Assembly (NCBI GenBank): GCA_002316235.1
Contig: DCDD01000118.1
Coordinates: forward strand, 1-11,657
Direction of reading: 5' to 3'
DNA length: 11,657 nucleotides
Origin: Bacteroidales bacterium UBA1064
GTDB lineage: Bacteria > Bacteroidota > Bacteroidia > Bacteroidales > Tenuifilaceae
The notes under the pieces are model-generated. The model was not told the origin of the DNA. It saw nothing but the letters and a program-made list of their open reading frames with translations, and did not search any database. Made by a program: the position numbers and the translations under genes. This document shows, one piece after another, positions 1-7,512 of this stretch; position 1 is the stretch's first letter, and every line of letters begins with the position of its first letter.

Positions 1-1062
1 ACTATCACCTACTCCTACACCGATGCCAATGGATGCTCTGCAAGTGCTTCCGAGGATATGGTGGTGAACGGCCTACCAACTGCCAACATTAACACAACAG
101 ACCCAACCGATTGGTGCGAGGGTACTCCTATAAATGTAAATTTAACGGCCGATGTTGCCGAATCCTACCAGTGGTTGCTAGATGGGCAACCCATTACGGG
201 TGAAACCGGGCAAACGCTGATTGCCACACAGGCAGGGACTTACAGCGTAGCTGCTACTACTAATGGTTGTAACTCAACTGGTAACACAATTACCATAACC
301 GTTATATCAACACCCTCAGTGGCCATTACTACTGAGGATCCGACAACATGGTGTGCCGGTGATGAGGTTTCGGTTCAGCTTACAGCAATACCCTCGAGTG
401 GCGATAGCTACCGGTGGATTAAGGACGAGGTAACCATTGCTGGTGAAACACAGTCCAACTACACGGCAAATGAGCCAGGCAACTATAGGGTTGAAGCCTT
501 ATTTGCCGGGGGATGCAGCTCCGTTTCGGAAATTTTCTCCCTAACCGAGAACCCCGTTCCAACGGTTAGCATAGCTACCGATACCATTCAGATTGACACC
601 TCATCAACCTACACATTTGATGCGGGGGCAGGATTCGTATCATACCTTTGGAGCGATACCTCTACCGGACAAACCCTTCTGGTAGATGGAGCCGTTACCG
701 GAACAGGTGAGTTCACATACTGGGTAACCGTAACCAACGAGTTTAGCTGTTCAGCTTCCGACACGGCAGTCGTGGTTGTTTCACCTGTGGGTGGCGTTCC
801 TATGCAAATTTCGTGGGAAATTTCAATCTACCCCAACCCGTCATCGGGTGAGTTCAAGCTGAAGGTTTCAGGCATTGAACCCGGAACATACACCCTTACA
901 ATTTTAAATGCCGGTGGTCAAATTGTCTATGGATCAACCTTTAGCGCAAGTGATACAGAAATCACACGGGCAATTAACATTCAAACCCTATCTAAAGGAT
1001 TGTACTACGTAAGATTTGAAAACACGAATAAGGGATTTACCCGAAAAATAATTCTGAAATAA
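1..1062 (+). CDS. Secreted Ig-like repeat protein with type IX secretion sorting domain (3' part only)
   Basis: The reading frame is open from base 1 with no start, so this is the last 353 residues of a longer protein. Window residues 1-19 are the end of one repeat (YTDANGC-like strand). Two similar Ig-like modules follow, about residues 26-105 and 106-185, each opening with a T-x-DPT-x-WC-x-G motif and holding two cysteines (39/90 and 118/172) that could form a disulfide. A more diverged third module spans about 186-265. Residues 274-353 form a type A T9SS C-terminal domain: IYPNPSSGEF start, a 'GLYYVRF' strand and a basic RKIILK end. In this family that domain directs passage of the outer membrane and is then cleaved for cell-surface attachment or release. 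The function of the mature protein cannot be told from repeats alone; adhesin or surface-layer roles are guesses. The 3' end abuts a strong terminator. Confidence 0.9.
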   Translation, partial: TITYSYTDANGCSASASEDMVVNGLPTANINTTDPTDWCEGTPINVNLTADVAESYQWLLDGQPITGETGQTLIATQAGTYSVAATTNGCNSTGNTITITVISTPSVAITTEDPTTWCAGDEVSVQLTAIPSSGDSYRWIKDEVTIAGETQSNYTANEPGNYRVEALFAGGCSSVSEIFSLTENPVPTVSIATDTIQIDTSSTYTFDAGAGFVSYLWSDTSTGQTLLVDGAVTGTGEFTYWVTVTNEFSCSASDTAVVVVSPVGGVPMQISWEISIYPNPSSGEFKLKVSGIEPGTYTLTILNAGGQIVYGSTFSASDTEITRAINIQTLSKGLYYVRFENTNKGFTRKIILK

Positions 1063-1085
1063 TAGCTTTACTTGAATTTATAGAT

Positions 1086-1113
1086 AAAAGGAGGGTTCAT
1101 TTACCCTCCTTTT
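1086..1113. terminator. Bidirectional intrinsic terminator between convergent genes
   Basis: A perfect 11-bp stem (AAAAGGAGGGT at 1086-1096, ACCCTCCTTTT at 1103-1113) encloses a 6-nt loop. The A-rich outer left arm and T-rich outer right arm give a U-tract in both directions. It lies 23 bp after the stop of the sorting-domain protein and 4 bp beyond the stop of the opposing glycosyltransferase, so it probably ends both transcripts. Confidence 0.9.
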
Positions 1114-1117
1114 ACAT

Positions 1118-2236
1118 TTAACCTTGATCTTGCTGGCTATTGATTGAAGAAAATAGCTCCTCGTAGCTATCGGCCACAGCTTCCCAGCTGTATAGGTTTT
1201 TAATCCTAGTATAATTCGACTGCTTAGCCTTTAAAACAGACATGGCAGGAAGACGGCCAAACTCCCTAATCCTGTCATTCAACTCCGTGGTGCTGCCGAA
1301 ATACCACCCTTCATCACCAAGAACCTCCCGGTTAAAAGGGTTGTCATGCGCTATAACAAAACATTTACAGGCCATTGCCTCCAGCAACGAGGGGTTAGTG
1401 CCTCCAACCGTATGCCCATGTATATAGGCCAATGAATGGTAACGCAAGGCATTCAAATCATCCTGGTTAAAATTTGGACCTAAAAAACGAATATTCTTGA
1501 AATGTTCAAATTTTCTATATAAACTTTCACCAAAACGAGTGTCGTACCTGCCAATAATAATCAGATTTTCGCCTAGAGCAACAAAAGAGCGAGCAATCAT
1601 CTCGATGTTGTTTTCGGGGGTCAGCCTTGAAACCATAAGGTAGTATGGTTCAAAGATTCCGTACATTGCCAATACATCCCGTGGGGGAATCTCTCCAAGC
1701 GGAAATGCACCGTAGGGTATGACTTTAGGCTTAACGCCATAGGAAGCGGCGTAGTAGGACACCAGGGCTTGGTTATCACAAACCAACCGGGCTACAAAGT
1801 GCACTGCCATATACTCTGAAAACCTAAGGAATAGCTTTGCGGGTTTGCTCCATTTAGACCTTTTATGCTCAAGCCCATCGAGATTTACAACAATCTTTTG
1901 TCTAAACGTTTTTTTAAAAAGGGGTAGCCAGGGAGCAAATGAATGGCCACATTCCAGAATAACATCAATTTCTTCAGTATTTGCCCAGCATAGCGATTTT
2001 AGGTCGTAATGAAGGGTTTGGAAGTTGTGGGGAAGATGTTTCCCTACACCTACATTAACCAGGAACAACATGGAGCTTAGCCTGGTAACGCTTCTACCTT
2101 TTCCATTAAAAGTTGGAGAAAGAACGTAGACAAGGTGTCCACGAGCTACCAGAATTTGAGACAGCACCTCTGCAAAACGTTCAAAACCGCCATAGCTGTT
2201 AGGTATTCCCCTAGTTCCAAGTATTGCAATTTTCAC
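1118..2236 (-). CDS. DUF1972/GT4-type glycosyltransferase (rhamnosyltransferase-like)
   Basis: 372 residues, a normal length for this group. The N-terminus has GTRGIPNSYGGFE (7-19), the signature of DUF1972 proteins placed before a GT4 transferase domain. Other conserved stretches are NLDGLEHKRSKW (118-129), RLTPENNIE (204-212, the strand and loop opening the C-terminal Rossmann fold), GGTNPSLLEAMA (278-289, with E286 in the nucleotide-sugar site region) and DNPFNREVLG (298-307). No signal peptide or membrane segment is seen, so it should act at the cytoplasmic face, transferring a deoxyhexose or similar sugar from an NDP-sugar to a polysaccharide or O-antigen precursor; the actual sugar is not deducible. 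The start is GTG at 2236: an in-frame TAG lies 11 codons upstream with no other good start between, and the protein then begins MKIAILGTRG as relatives do. No other polysaccharide genes are adjacent, which is unusual for this class. Confidence 0.88.
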   Translation of the reverse strand: MKIAILGTRGIPNSYGGFERFAEVLSQILVARGHLVYVLSPTFNGKGRSVTRLSSMLFLVNVGVGKHLPHNFQTLHYDLKSLCWANTEEIDVILECGHSFAPWLPLFKKTFRQKIVVNLDGLEHKRSKWSKPAKLFLRFSEYMAVHFVARLVCDNQALVSYYAASYGVKPKVIPYGAFPLGEIPPRDVLAMYGIFEPYYLMVSRLTPENNIEMIARSFVALGENLIIIGRYDTRFGESLYRKFEHFKNIRFLGPNFNQDDLNALRYHSLAYIHGHTVGGTNPSLLEAMACKCFVIAHDNPFNREVLGDEGWYFGSTTELNDRIREFGRLPAMSVLKAKQSNYTRIKNLYSWEAVADSYEELFSSINSQQDQG

Positions 2237-2353
2237 AAGAAAGTGGATTACGGATAAATTAAAATCCTATACTGCCGCCATTATTCTTCCTGCCAACCAT
2301 ATTTTAAGAAGAGAAAGAGACCCCTGTAACTATAAGCTGTCAACAAGCATCAA

Positions 2354-2380
2354 CTAAAACAAATGATACAATTGTTTTAG
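2354..2380. repeat. Inverted repeat between kinase and glycosyltransferase genes
   Basis: CTAAAACAA (2354-2362) and TTGTTTTAG (2372-2380) are perfect complements. After one A/A mismatch two more pairs can form, leaving a 3-nt loop. It lies 91 bp past the stop of the histidine kinase and 118 bp before the GTG of the glycosyltransferase, both on the minus strand. It may end kinase transcription, though no T-tract follows the stem on that strand, so a regulatory or mRNA-end role is equally possible. Its presence argues against the two genes being one operon. Confidence 0.45.
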
Positions 2381-2470
2381 CTAACCTTAAAACCATTTCA
2401 CAAGCCAAATCAACTGCATTGTGCGGGTAATCTATCTTATAGCTAAAGGATTGGGGTAGCAAAAACTTTT

Positions 2471-3697
2471 CTATGATTTGTTTTCAAACCGCGGGACTGT
2501 GAAGAAGAATGTAGATCCCTTACCTTCGGTGCTCTCAACTGCGATGGTTCCACGATTTTTTTCAACAAATTCCTTACATAAAATGAGCCCAAGCCCGGTT
2601 CCTTCCTCCTCATTTGTTCCCGGAGTTGACGGATTTGAATCAATCCTAAAAAGCTTTTGCTGATTTTCGGGAGATATTCCAACACCGGAATCCCTAACCA
2701 TCACTTTAAGGTATTCGGAATCCTTGACAACCTCAACCTCTATTCTCCCCTTAGCTGGGGTAAACTTTATGGCATTGCTGATGAGGTTGCGTAAAACCGT
2801 GGTAATCATATCCCTATCGCAATAAACAAAATGATCGTCCGGATTAACCCAAGCTAACTCTATCCCCTTCTGCAGAGCGTTGGCCTTAAGCAGATCTATA
2901 TTTTCATTTATGATTTCAGCCATATTAAGCGATTTCAAGTTGACAACCGTTCGGCCAGTTTGAAGCAGCGACCATTGAAGCAGGTTTTCGAGAAGATTAA
3001 AGGTGTTGTTGGAGTACTTATATATCTGCTGAATAAACATGTGGAGCTTTTCGGGTTCAAAACTTTCAAACTCCCTTGCAAGCAGCTCAGAAAGGCTAAG
3101 CACAGCACCAAAGGGATTTTTTAAATCATGGGCAATTATTGCAAAGAACTTGTCTTTAGTCTGATTAAGTGAAACAAGCTCCTTTCGCTGCACATCCATC
3201 TCTTCCTTTTGCCTTTTAATTTCCTGATTTTTAGCTGTAAGCTCCGCTTCAATAACATTGTAATCGCGTAACCGCCACACCAGGGTCTTGAGCAACGCTC
3301 TCGATAAAAGGGGATTCTTGTCAAGCAGCAGGTTGAATTGCCCCTGGTCCAGCCTAAGTAATTCTGTCTCCCTGAGTGCGGTAATAGTTGTTGACCTGGC
3401 TAAAGAATCGAGCATAGAGTACTCACCAAAAAACTGTCGGGGGCCAAAAGTGGCAAATGTATGGTTGCCGTCATGAGCTTTCACCTGTCCACTAACAACT
3501 ATATAAAGGGCAAAATCATAGTCCCCCTTGTTGAAAAGGACTTCGCCCGCCTTTATGCTTTTTGAAACTAAACTTTTGGCTATTTTGCCCAACCCCTCGC
3601 TATCAACACCCATGAATAGGGGTATTGATCTGAGAAGTGATTCGTAACCTGCATATAACGACTCGTCCTTTCCCCTATTAAAAACTTTAAACAGCAT
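2471..3697 (-). CDS. Orphan sensor histidine kinase with N-terminal cyclic-nucleotide-binding domain
   Basis: 408 residues with no membrane segment, so cytoplasmic. Residues about 22-140 form a CAP/Crp-type cyclic-nucleotide-binding fold, with a phosphate-binding-cassette-like stretch at 91-103 (GEYSMLDSLARST; E92, R101 and S102 sit where ligand-contacting residues are expected). A charged coiled coil (about 148-180) leads to a HisKA domain with phospho-acceptor His190 in FFAIIAHDLKNPF. The HATPase follows: N-box NLISNAIKF (304-312), G1 DSGVGI (336-341) and G2 GTGLGL (366-371). All catalytic boxes are intact, so it should autophosphorylate. No response regulator gene is adjacent, so its partner is elsewhere or unknown. 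Whether it binds cAMP, another nucleotide or nothing cannot be read from sequence; many such domains in Bacteroidota have no proven ligand. A divergently transcribed membrane sensor starts 555 bp away. The ATG at 3697 is preceded closely by a candidate promoter, implying a short leader. Confidence 0.92.
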   Translation of the reverse strand: MLFKVFNRGKDESLYAGYESLLRSIPLFMGVDSEGLGKIAKSLVSKSIKAGEVLFNKGDYDFALYIVVSGQVKAHDGNHTFATFGPRQFFGEYSMLDSLARSTTITALRETELLRLDQGQFNLLLDKNPLLSRALLKTLVWRLRDYNVIEAELTAKNQEIKRQKEEMDVQRKELVSLNQTKDKFFAIIAHDLKNPFGAVLSLSELLAREFESFEPEKLHMFIQQIYKYSNNTFNLLENLLQWSLLQTGRTVVNLKSLNMAEIINENIDLLKANALQKGIELAWVNPDDHFVYCDRDMITTVLRNLISNAIKFTPAKGRIEVEVVKDSEYLKVMVRDSGVGISPENQQKLFRIDSNPSTPGTNEEEGTGLGLILCKEFVEKNRGTIAVESTEGKGSTFFFTVPRFENKS

Positions 3698-3714
3698 ACT
3701 GAATAATTTATGAA

Positions 3715-3722
3715 CAAATATA
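3715..3722 (-). promoter_or_regulatory. Candidate -7 element of the histidine kinase gene
   Basis: On the minus strand the sequence reads TATATTTG, an exact match to the Bacteroidota -7 consensus TAnnTTTG, ending 17 bp before the ATG. I could not find a -33 TTG at the usual spacing of about 20 nt (the nearest upstream TTG is 28 nt away), so the assignment rests on the -7 box and its position. Confidence 0.4.
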
Positions 3723-3741
3723 ATGTATATTATTTATACAT
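3723..3741. promoter_or_regulatory. 19-bp palindrome abutting the kinase promoter (candidate operator)
   Basis: ATGTATA (3723-3729) and TATACAT (3735-3741) are perfect inverted repeats with a 5-nt spacer, directly next to the TATATTTG box and lying where the promoter spacer would be. The placement is what a repressor or activator site would show. The sequence is AT-rich, so a chance palindrome is not excluded. Confidence 0.4.
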
Positions 3742-4252
3742 AGAGGTTTACAACTAATATTTTTTACCATACCTGATAAATACTGGCTCTTAAAACCATT
3801 CATAATGAATTTACCATCAAATATCATCAATAAATATCTAAAGAGTATTACGTAATTATAACCTAATATGTTGAATTTTATTAATATTGTGATTGTTTTT
3901 ATTGCTTTTGAAAAGGGGAATTGTTTTGACCGGCATCACATGAAAACCTATAGAAACAGCACGGTTGTTATTATGTTAACTTAAAAGAGGAACCTGAAAC
4001 CTGGACCAAAATGTGAAAAAATACTTGGGCATACATGCTGCACTCGATTATGGTAGAGAGCAAAAAACAATGTGTGCCTTTATGCAATTTATTTAACCTT
4101 ATAATCCTTCTAAGCAGGTGGTATGACTATTAGTTTACAATGTTGTAGGTAGAAAAATTATATTTACGACCAAACCAGGGCCGATGGTTGCAGCATGTTG
4201 CCATTAATAATATTGACATATTGCTATATAACAAGAAAATAAATAGAAGCAG
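3742..4252. other. Divergent intergenic region without recognised gene
   Basis: About 510 bp of mostly AT-rich sequence between the divergent kinase and Cache-sensor genes. It must hold the promoter of the downstream sensor. The closest candidate is a TATATTTA at 4160-4167, one base off TAnnTTTG, with no well-placed -33 TTG. Short ATG frames in it are all under about 35 codons and look like chance. I see no tRNA, riboswitch or repeat array here. Confidence 0.5.
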
Positions 4253-6541
4253 ATGAAACTTAAGCTAAACATTCGCCAAAAAATACTGGTTTACATTCTA
4301 GGTCCATCGATAGTAGTATTTGCTGGCATATTCACATATACTACCCGGACCTCAAGGGATATTGCTTACAACCAGGCAATCAAGCTAACCGATAGCTATG
4401 CGCATCAGTATGCCTTGAACATTGAAGGATGGCTTAACCAGGATTTAGCGATTACCCGTACACTGGCCGCAGCTTTTCTGGAATACAAGCAGATGCCGTT
4501 TGAGCAATGGCAACGGTTGATATACCCAATGTACGATAGAATAATCCTAACCACTCCGCATATTGACGCCTACTGGGATAGCTGGGAAATGAGCAATCTT
4601 GACCCCACATGGGACAAACCCTACGGCCGGTACTTTTACATTGTTTACAAGGAAAACGGGGTTTACAAAACCAAAGCAGAACTTAGAAGTCTTACGGGCG
4701 ACCCTGATACCTATGGAGCCATGAAGAAAGCGGCAAAAGAAATTATCAACGAACCCTATGTCTCGGCTCTACAAAGAGGCCAGCTGATGACAACCATTTC
4801 GTCGCCACTTGTTGAAAATGGAAAATTTATCGGACTAATCGGTATTGACTTGCTGCTCACCAGATTTCAAAATTTGGTTAACGGCATTAAACCCTACCCC
4901 AACAGCTATGCCTTCCTGCTTTCAAACAAAGGAAACTTTATAGCCCACCCCGATTCAACAATTTATCAAAAAAATATTGCCGAACGCCTTCCGGAACTGA
5001 ATAGTAGATTCAGCATTCTTTCCAACGTTCAGAAAGGAAAGGCGTTTAGCTTCACCCAAACCGGTGAAAATGGCCAACGTCTTTACTACACATTCTCGCC
5101 TATCAACATTGGCAATACACAAACTCCATGGTCTGTTGGCATAGCGGTACCTATCAACGATATTCTTTACGAAGCCAACAAAAACTACAACATTAGTATT
5201 GCCATCCTGATTTTAGGCTTGATTCTTCTTATAGCAATTATATTTTTCGTTTCGAGCAGTATTACCAGACCAATTAAGAGCATTACCCATCTGCTCCAGG
5301 ATTTAGCTAACGGTAAGGTTGATAGCACCCTGGCAATCAAGCACGACGTCCATGACGAAATTGGGAAAATGGCGCTAGCGTTAAGCGAGAGCATTAAGGG
5401 AATAAATGACAAAACAGAATTTGCAAGAGAAATCGGTTCGGGTAACCTCAAGGCAGAGGTTTCGCTTCTAAGCGAGGATGACCACCTTGGAAAATCCCTT
5501 TTAGAGATGCGTGATAACCTGCAAAAAGCAAAGGAGGACGAAGAAAAACGCAAGGCTGAAGACGAGAAAAAGAGGTGGACCAACGAGGGGTTGGCAAAAT
5601 TTGGCGATATACTCCGCCAAAACAACAACAACCTATCCAAACTAAGCGACGAAATTATCAAAAACCTTGTTTGGTACCTCAACGCTTCGCTGGGCGGAAT
5701 ATTTGTTCTCAACGAGAATAGGGAAACCGGGGATAAAACATTCGATCTGGTTGCTGCTTTTGCATACGACCGCAAGCGCATTCTTAACAAGTCTTACCAG
5801 TTTGCCGAAGGGCTAGTTGGGGCCTGCGCTGCCGAAAAGGACATCATCATGTTAACCGAAATACCCCAGGAGTATATCGAAATAACCTCCGGACTTGGCG
5901 GGACTAACCCAAACTTCCTGCTCCTTACTCCTTTGGTTAACGAGGATGAGGTTATGGGAGTTATTGAAATTGCCTCGCTTAGAAGGTTTGAAGAGCATGA
6001 AATTCTTTTTGTGAAAGAAATAGCGAAGAGTATTGCTACCACACTACACTCGGTTAAGGTAAACTCGCTAACAGCCGAACTCCTTATGAAATCCAAGGAA
6101 CAGGCTGAAATCATGGCAGCTCAGGAAGAGGAGATGCGACAGAACATGGAGGAACTACAGGCCACCCAGGAGGAAGCTGCCAGAAAAACTTTTGAGCTTG
6201 AGGGTTTGGCCAACGCCCTAAGCGCTTCATCCCTGATAATGGAGTACGACCCTGCAGGAGTAATCACCAGCATTAACGAAAAGTACTCCGAGCTACTAAG
6301 CATTTCCAGGGAGGATATAATCAACAAACATTACTCCGACATAGCTACCGAGGCAATAGATAAGGAAAAGCTGGATAAACTCTGGCAGGAGATTCGCTCC
6401 GGAAAAACCAAATATAGAAAAGTCGTACTCAATATAAAAGGTAAAGAGCATACCCTGGTCGAAACCTACACGCCAATCCTCGACACGCAGGGTCGGCTTT
6501 ACAAGGTGTTAAAAATAGCAACCGATATAACCAACCTATAG
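4253..6541 (+). CDS. Membrane sensor protein: dCache-HAMP-GAF-PAS, no catalytic output domain seen
   Basis: 762 residues. Membrane segments at about 11-30 and 314-335 bracket a large periplasmic double-Cache domain (about 33-305), recognisable by EPYVSALQRGQLMTT and the following GKFIGLIGIDLLL strand. The classical R-x-WY amino-acid-binding motif of some dCache domains is not evident. A HAMP domain follows the second membrane segment (SSITRPIKSIT, about 336-390), then a HAMP-like signalling helix with 'SEDDHLGKSLLEMRDNL' (407-423), a charged coiled coil (424-442), a GAF domain (about 447-600), a second coiled coil with EEEMRQNMEELQATQEE (625-641) and a terminal PAS domain (about 652-757) ending TDITNL. 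The protein stops there: no HisKA/HATPase, GGDEF, PP2C or methyl-accepting signalling tip is visible. It may signal through protein contact, perhaps with a separate kinase. A terminator follows 6 bp after the stop, so no output domain is encoded in the same transcript. Confidence 0.88.
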   Translation: MKLKLNIRQKILVYILGPSIVVFAGIFTYTTRTSRDIAYNQAIKLTDSYAHQYALNIEGWLNQDLAITRTLAAAFLEYKQMPFEQWQRLIYPMYDRIILTTPHIDAYWDSWEMSNLDPTWDKPYGRYFYIVYKENGVYKTKAELRSLTGDPDTYGAMKKAAKEIINEPYVSALQRGQLMTTISSPLVENGKFIGLIGIDLLLTRFQNLVNGIKPYPNSYAFLLSNKGNFIAHPDSTIYQKNIAERLPELNSRFSILSNVQKGKAFSFTQTGENGQRLYYTFSPINIGNTQTPWSVGIAVPINDILYEANKNYNISIAILILGLILLIAIIFFVSSSITRPIKSITHLLQDLANGKVDSTLAIKHDVHDEIGKMALALSESIKGINDKTEFAREIGSGNLKAEVSLLSEDDHLGKSLLEMRDNLQKAKEDEEKRKAEDEKKRWTNEGLAKFGDILRQNNNNLSKLSDEIIKNLVWYLNASLGGIFVLNENRETGDKTFDLVAAFAYDRKRILNKSYQFAEGLVGACAAEKDIIMLTEIPQEYIEITSGLGGTNPNFLLLTPLVNEDEVMGVIEIASLRRFEEHEILFVKEIAKSIATTLHSVKVNSLTAELLMKSKEQAEIMAAQEEEMRQNMEELQATQEEAARKTFELEGLANALSASSLIMEYDPAGVITSINEKYSELLSISREDIINKHYSDIATEAIDKEKLDKLWQEIRSGKTKYRKVVLNIKGKEHTLVETYTPILDTQGRLYKVLKIATDITNL

Positions 6542-6547
6542 AAAATT

Positions 6548-6580
6548 AAGGGCTGTTGAAAATGCAGCCCTTTCCATTTT
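6548..6580 (+). terminator. Intrinsic terminator of the Cache-sensor gene
   Basis: AAGGGCTG (6548-6555) pairs perfectly with CAGCCCTT (6565-6572) around a 9-nt loop, followed by an interrupted T-rich tail (to 6580). It begins 6 bp after the TAG stop. Confidence 0.8.
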
Positions 6581-6857
6581 AATTCTATGCTGATTTAGCC
6601 CCAGCGTAGAAAATGCTGCTGACAATAATTTGGCATTCAATATCATAAACGATTTTGCATAACATAGCTCCCTCCTTGCTATAGCCATCTTGGCATCCTC
6701 ATTCTGGCAGAAGATGACGACTCGATAGAATGTACTTCACTTTTCTACCAAAAATTATTTTTTGGACCGCCTTCGGGTAGTTTAGAAATAACAGGCAATT
6801 TCCACAATTAGGTAACTCTGGTTTCTCTTATCATAAAATATTTAAAAAATAATTTAT
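6581..6857. other. Intergenic stretch with no recognised gene
   Basis: No frame here resembles a protein and no RNA gene is recognised. The only structure noted is an 18-bp hairpin, CCAAAAA (6748-6754) and TTTTTGG (6759-6765), in an A/T run, which could be a weak terminator on either strand. The stretch may be upstream regulatory DNA of the PspC/PadR operon or eroded sequence. Confidence 0.4.
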
Positions 6858-6890
6858 CTATGTATTGCATAGTAGTAATTTTAGTACTAT
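6858..6890. promoter_or_regulatory. Overlapping inverted repeats in the PspC/PadR promoter (candidate PadR operator)
   Basis: Two inverted repeats interlock across the promoter: CTATG (6858-6862) with CATAG (6868-6872), and ATAGTA (6869-6874) with TACTAT (6885-6890). Together they cover the -33 TTG, the spacer and the first bases of the -7 box. PadR-family repressors bind palindromes in the promoter of their own operon, and PadR is the second gene here, so autoregulation through this site is the natural inference. The exact binding motif is not known from the sequence. Confidence 0.5.
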
Positions 6891-6895
6891 ATTTG
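6865..6895 (+). promoter_or_regulatory. Bacteroidota-type promoter of the short PspC/PadR operon
   Basis: TTG at 6865-6867, a 20-nt spacer, then TATATTTG at 6888-6895, an exact TAnnTTTG -7 element. Transcription should begin near 6901, giving a leader of about 40 nt before the ATG at 6942. No Shine-Dalgarno sequence is visible. Confidence 0.7.
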
Positions 6896-6941
6896 CATCG
6901 TATTAATACCATAATTTACAAGGTATAAATTTTGCCATCGT

Positions 6942-7502
6942 ATGAAAAAAACTCTAACAGTAAGCCTAAACGGCAGGTCGTACGAGCTGGAGGAAGATGC
7001 CTTCAAAATGCTCGATGAGTACCTTAAGCAGCTGGAATCCTACTTTGCCGAGGATGCCGGGAAACAGGAAATATTAAGCGACATAGAATCGCGAATTGCT
7101 GACCACTTTGACGAATCCAACAGGGTTCGGGGCGTGGTTATAGGGGCAGATGAGGTGAGGCGGGTAATTGAAATTATGGGAACGCCTAGCGATATTGCCG
7201 ATGGAGAAAAAGTGCCGAAAGCAGAAAAGCCCCATAGGAGCTACCGTAAGCTCTACCGCAACATGGACGATAAGGTTCTGGGCGGTGTGTGCTCGGGCAT
7301 GGGATGCTACTGGAATGTGGAGCCCCTTCTCTTCCGAATCATCTTCATCATTTCAATCTTCTGGGGTGGGCTTGGTCTTTTGGTGTACGCAATTTTATGG
7401 ATAGCTGTACCTCCGGCTCTAACCACAACCCAAAAGCTTGAAATGCGTGGTGAGGAGGTTACCGCCGAGAATATTGGTAAATCGTTTGAAAACAAAAAAT
7501 AA
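6942..7502 (+). CDS. Short PspC-domain membrane protein
   Basis: 186 residues. The N-terminal cytoplasmic part (about 1-90) starts MKKTLTVSLNGRSYELEEDAFKMLDEYL and includes EILSDIESRIADHF (43-56), a conserved module found before PspC domains in Bacteroidota. The PspC domain covers about 102-158: basic YRKLYRN, then GGVCSGM and the hydrophobic segment 130-156 ending in ILWIAVPPAL. A short tail QKLEMRGEEVT...NIGK follows. PspC proteins of the phage-shock response sit in the inner membrane and sense envelope stress; here the partner is more likely the PadR repressor encoded 10 bp downstream. It is clearly paralogous to the first ~185 residues of the long PspC protein starting at 8071, but lacks that protein's extra membrane segments and extracytoplasmic end. 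Regulation by the candidate PadR operator upstream is inferred. Confidence 0.9.
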   Translation: MKKTLTVSLNGRSYELEEDAFKMLDEYLKQLESYFAEDAGKQEILSDIESRIADHFDESNRVRGVVIGADEVRRVIEIMGTPSDIADGEKVPKAEKPHRSYRKLYRNMDDKVLGGVCSGMGCYWNVEPLLFRIIFIISIFWGGLGLLVYAILWIAVPPALTTTQKLEMRGEEVTAENIGKSFENKK

Positions 7503-7512
7503 CCCTACGGAT

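Noticed and set aside
4035..4133. About 32-codon frame (MLHSIMVESK...) in the divergent intergenic region
   Set aside because: Composition and length look like chance; no start signal or similarity seen.
4211..4234. TTGACA followed by TATATAA as a sigma-70 promoter of the Cache sensor
   Set aside because: Spacing between the boxes is far too short, and this phylum does not use that consensus for its housekeeping sigma factor.
5185..5790. 201-codon minus-strand frame inside the Cache-sensor gene
   Set aside because: It is antisense to a well-supported coding region, rich in Ser/Leu/Arg as expected of a shadow frame, with no domain.
6697..6720. GCCATCTTGGC and TTCTGGCAGAA short repeats as a possible mobile-element end
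   Set aside because: Arms are only 4-5 bp, no transposase or target duplication is visible.
6748..6765. CCAAAAA/TTTTTGG hairpin as a separate terminator
   Set aside because: Only two G-C pairs and no gene ending nearby; probably chance in an A/T run.
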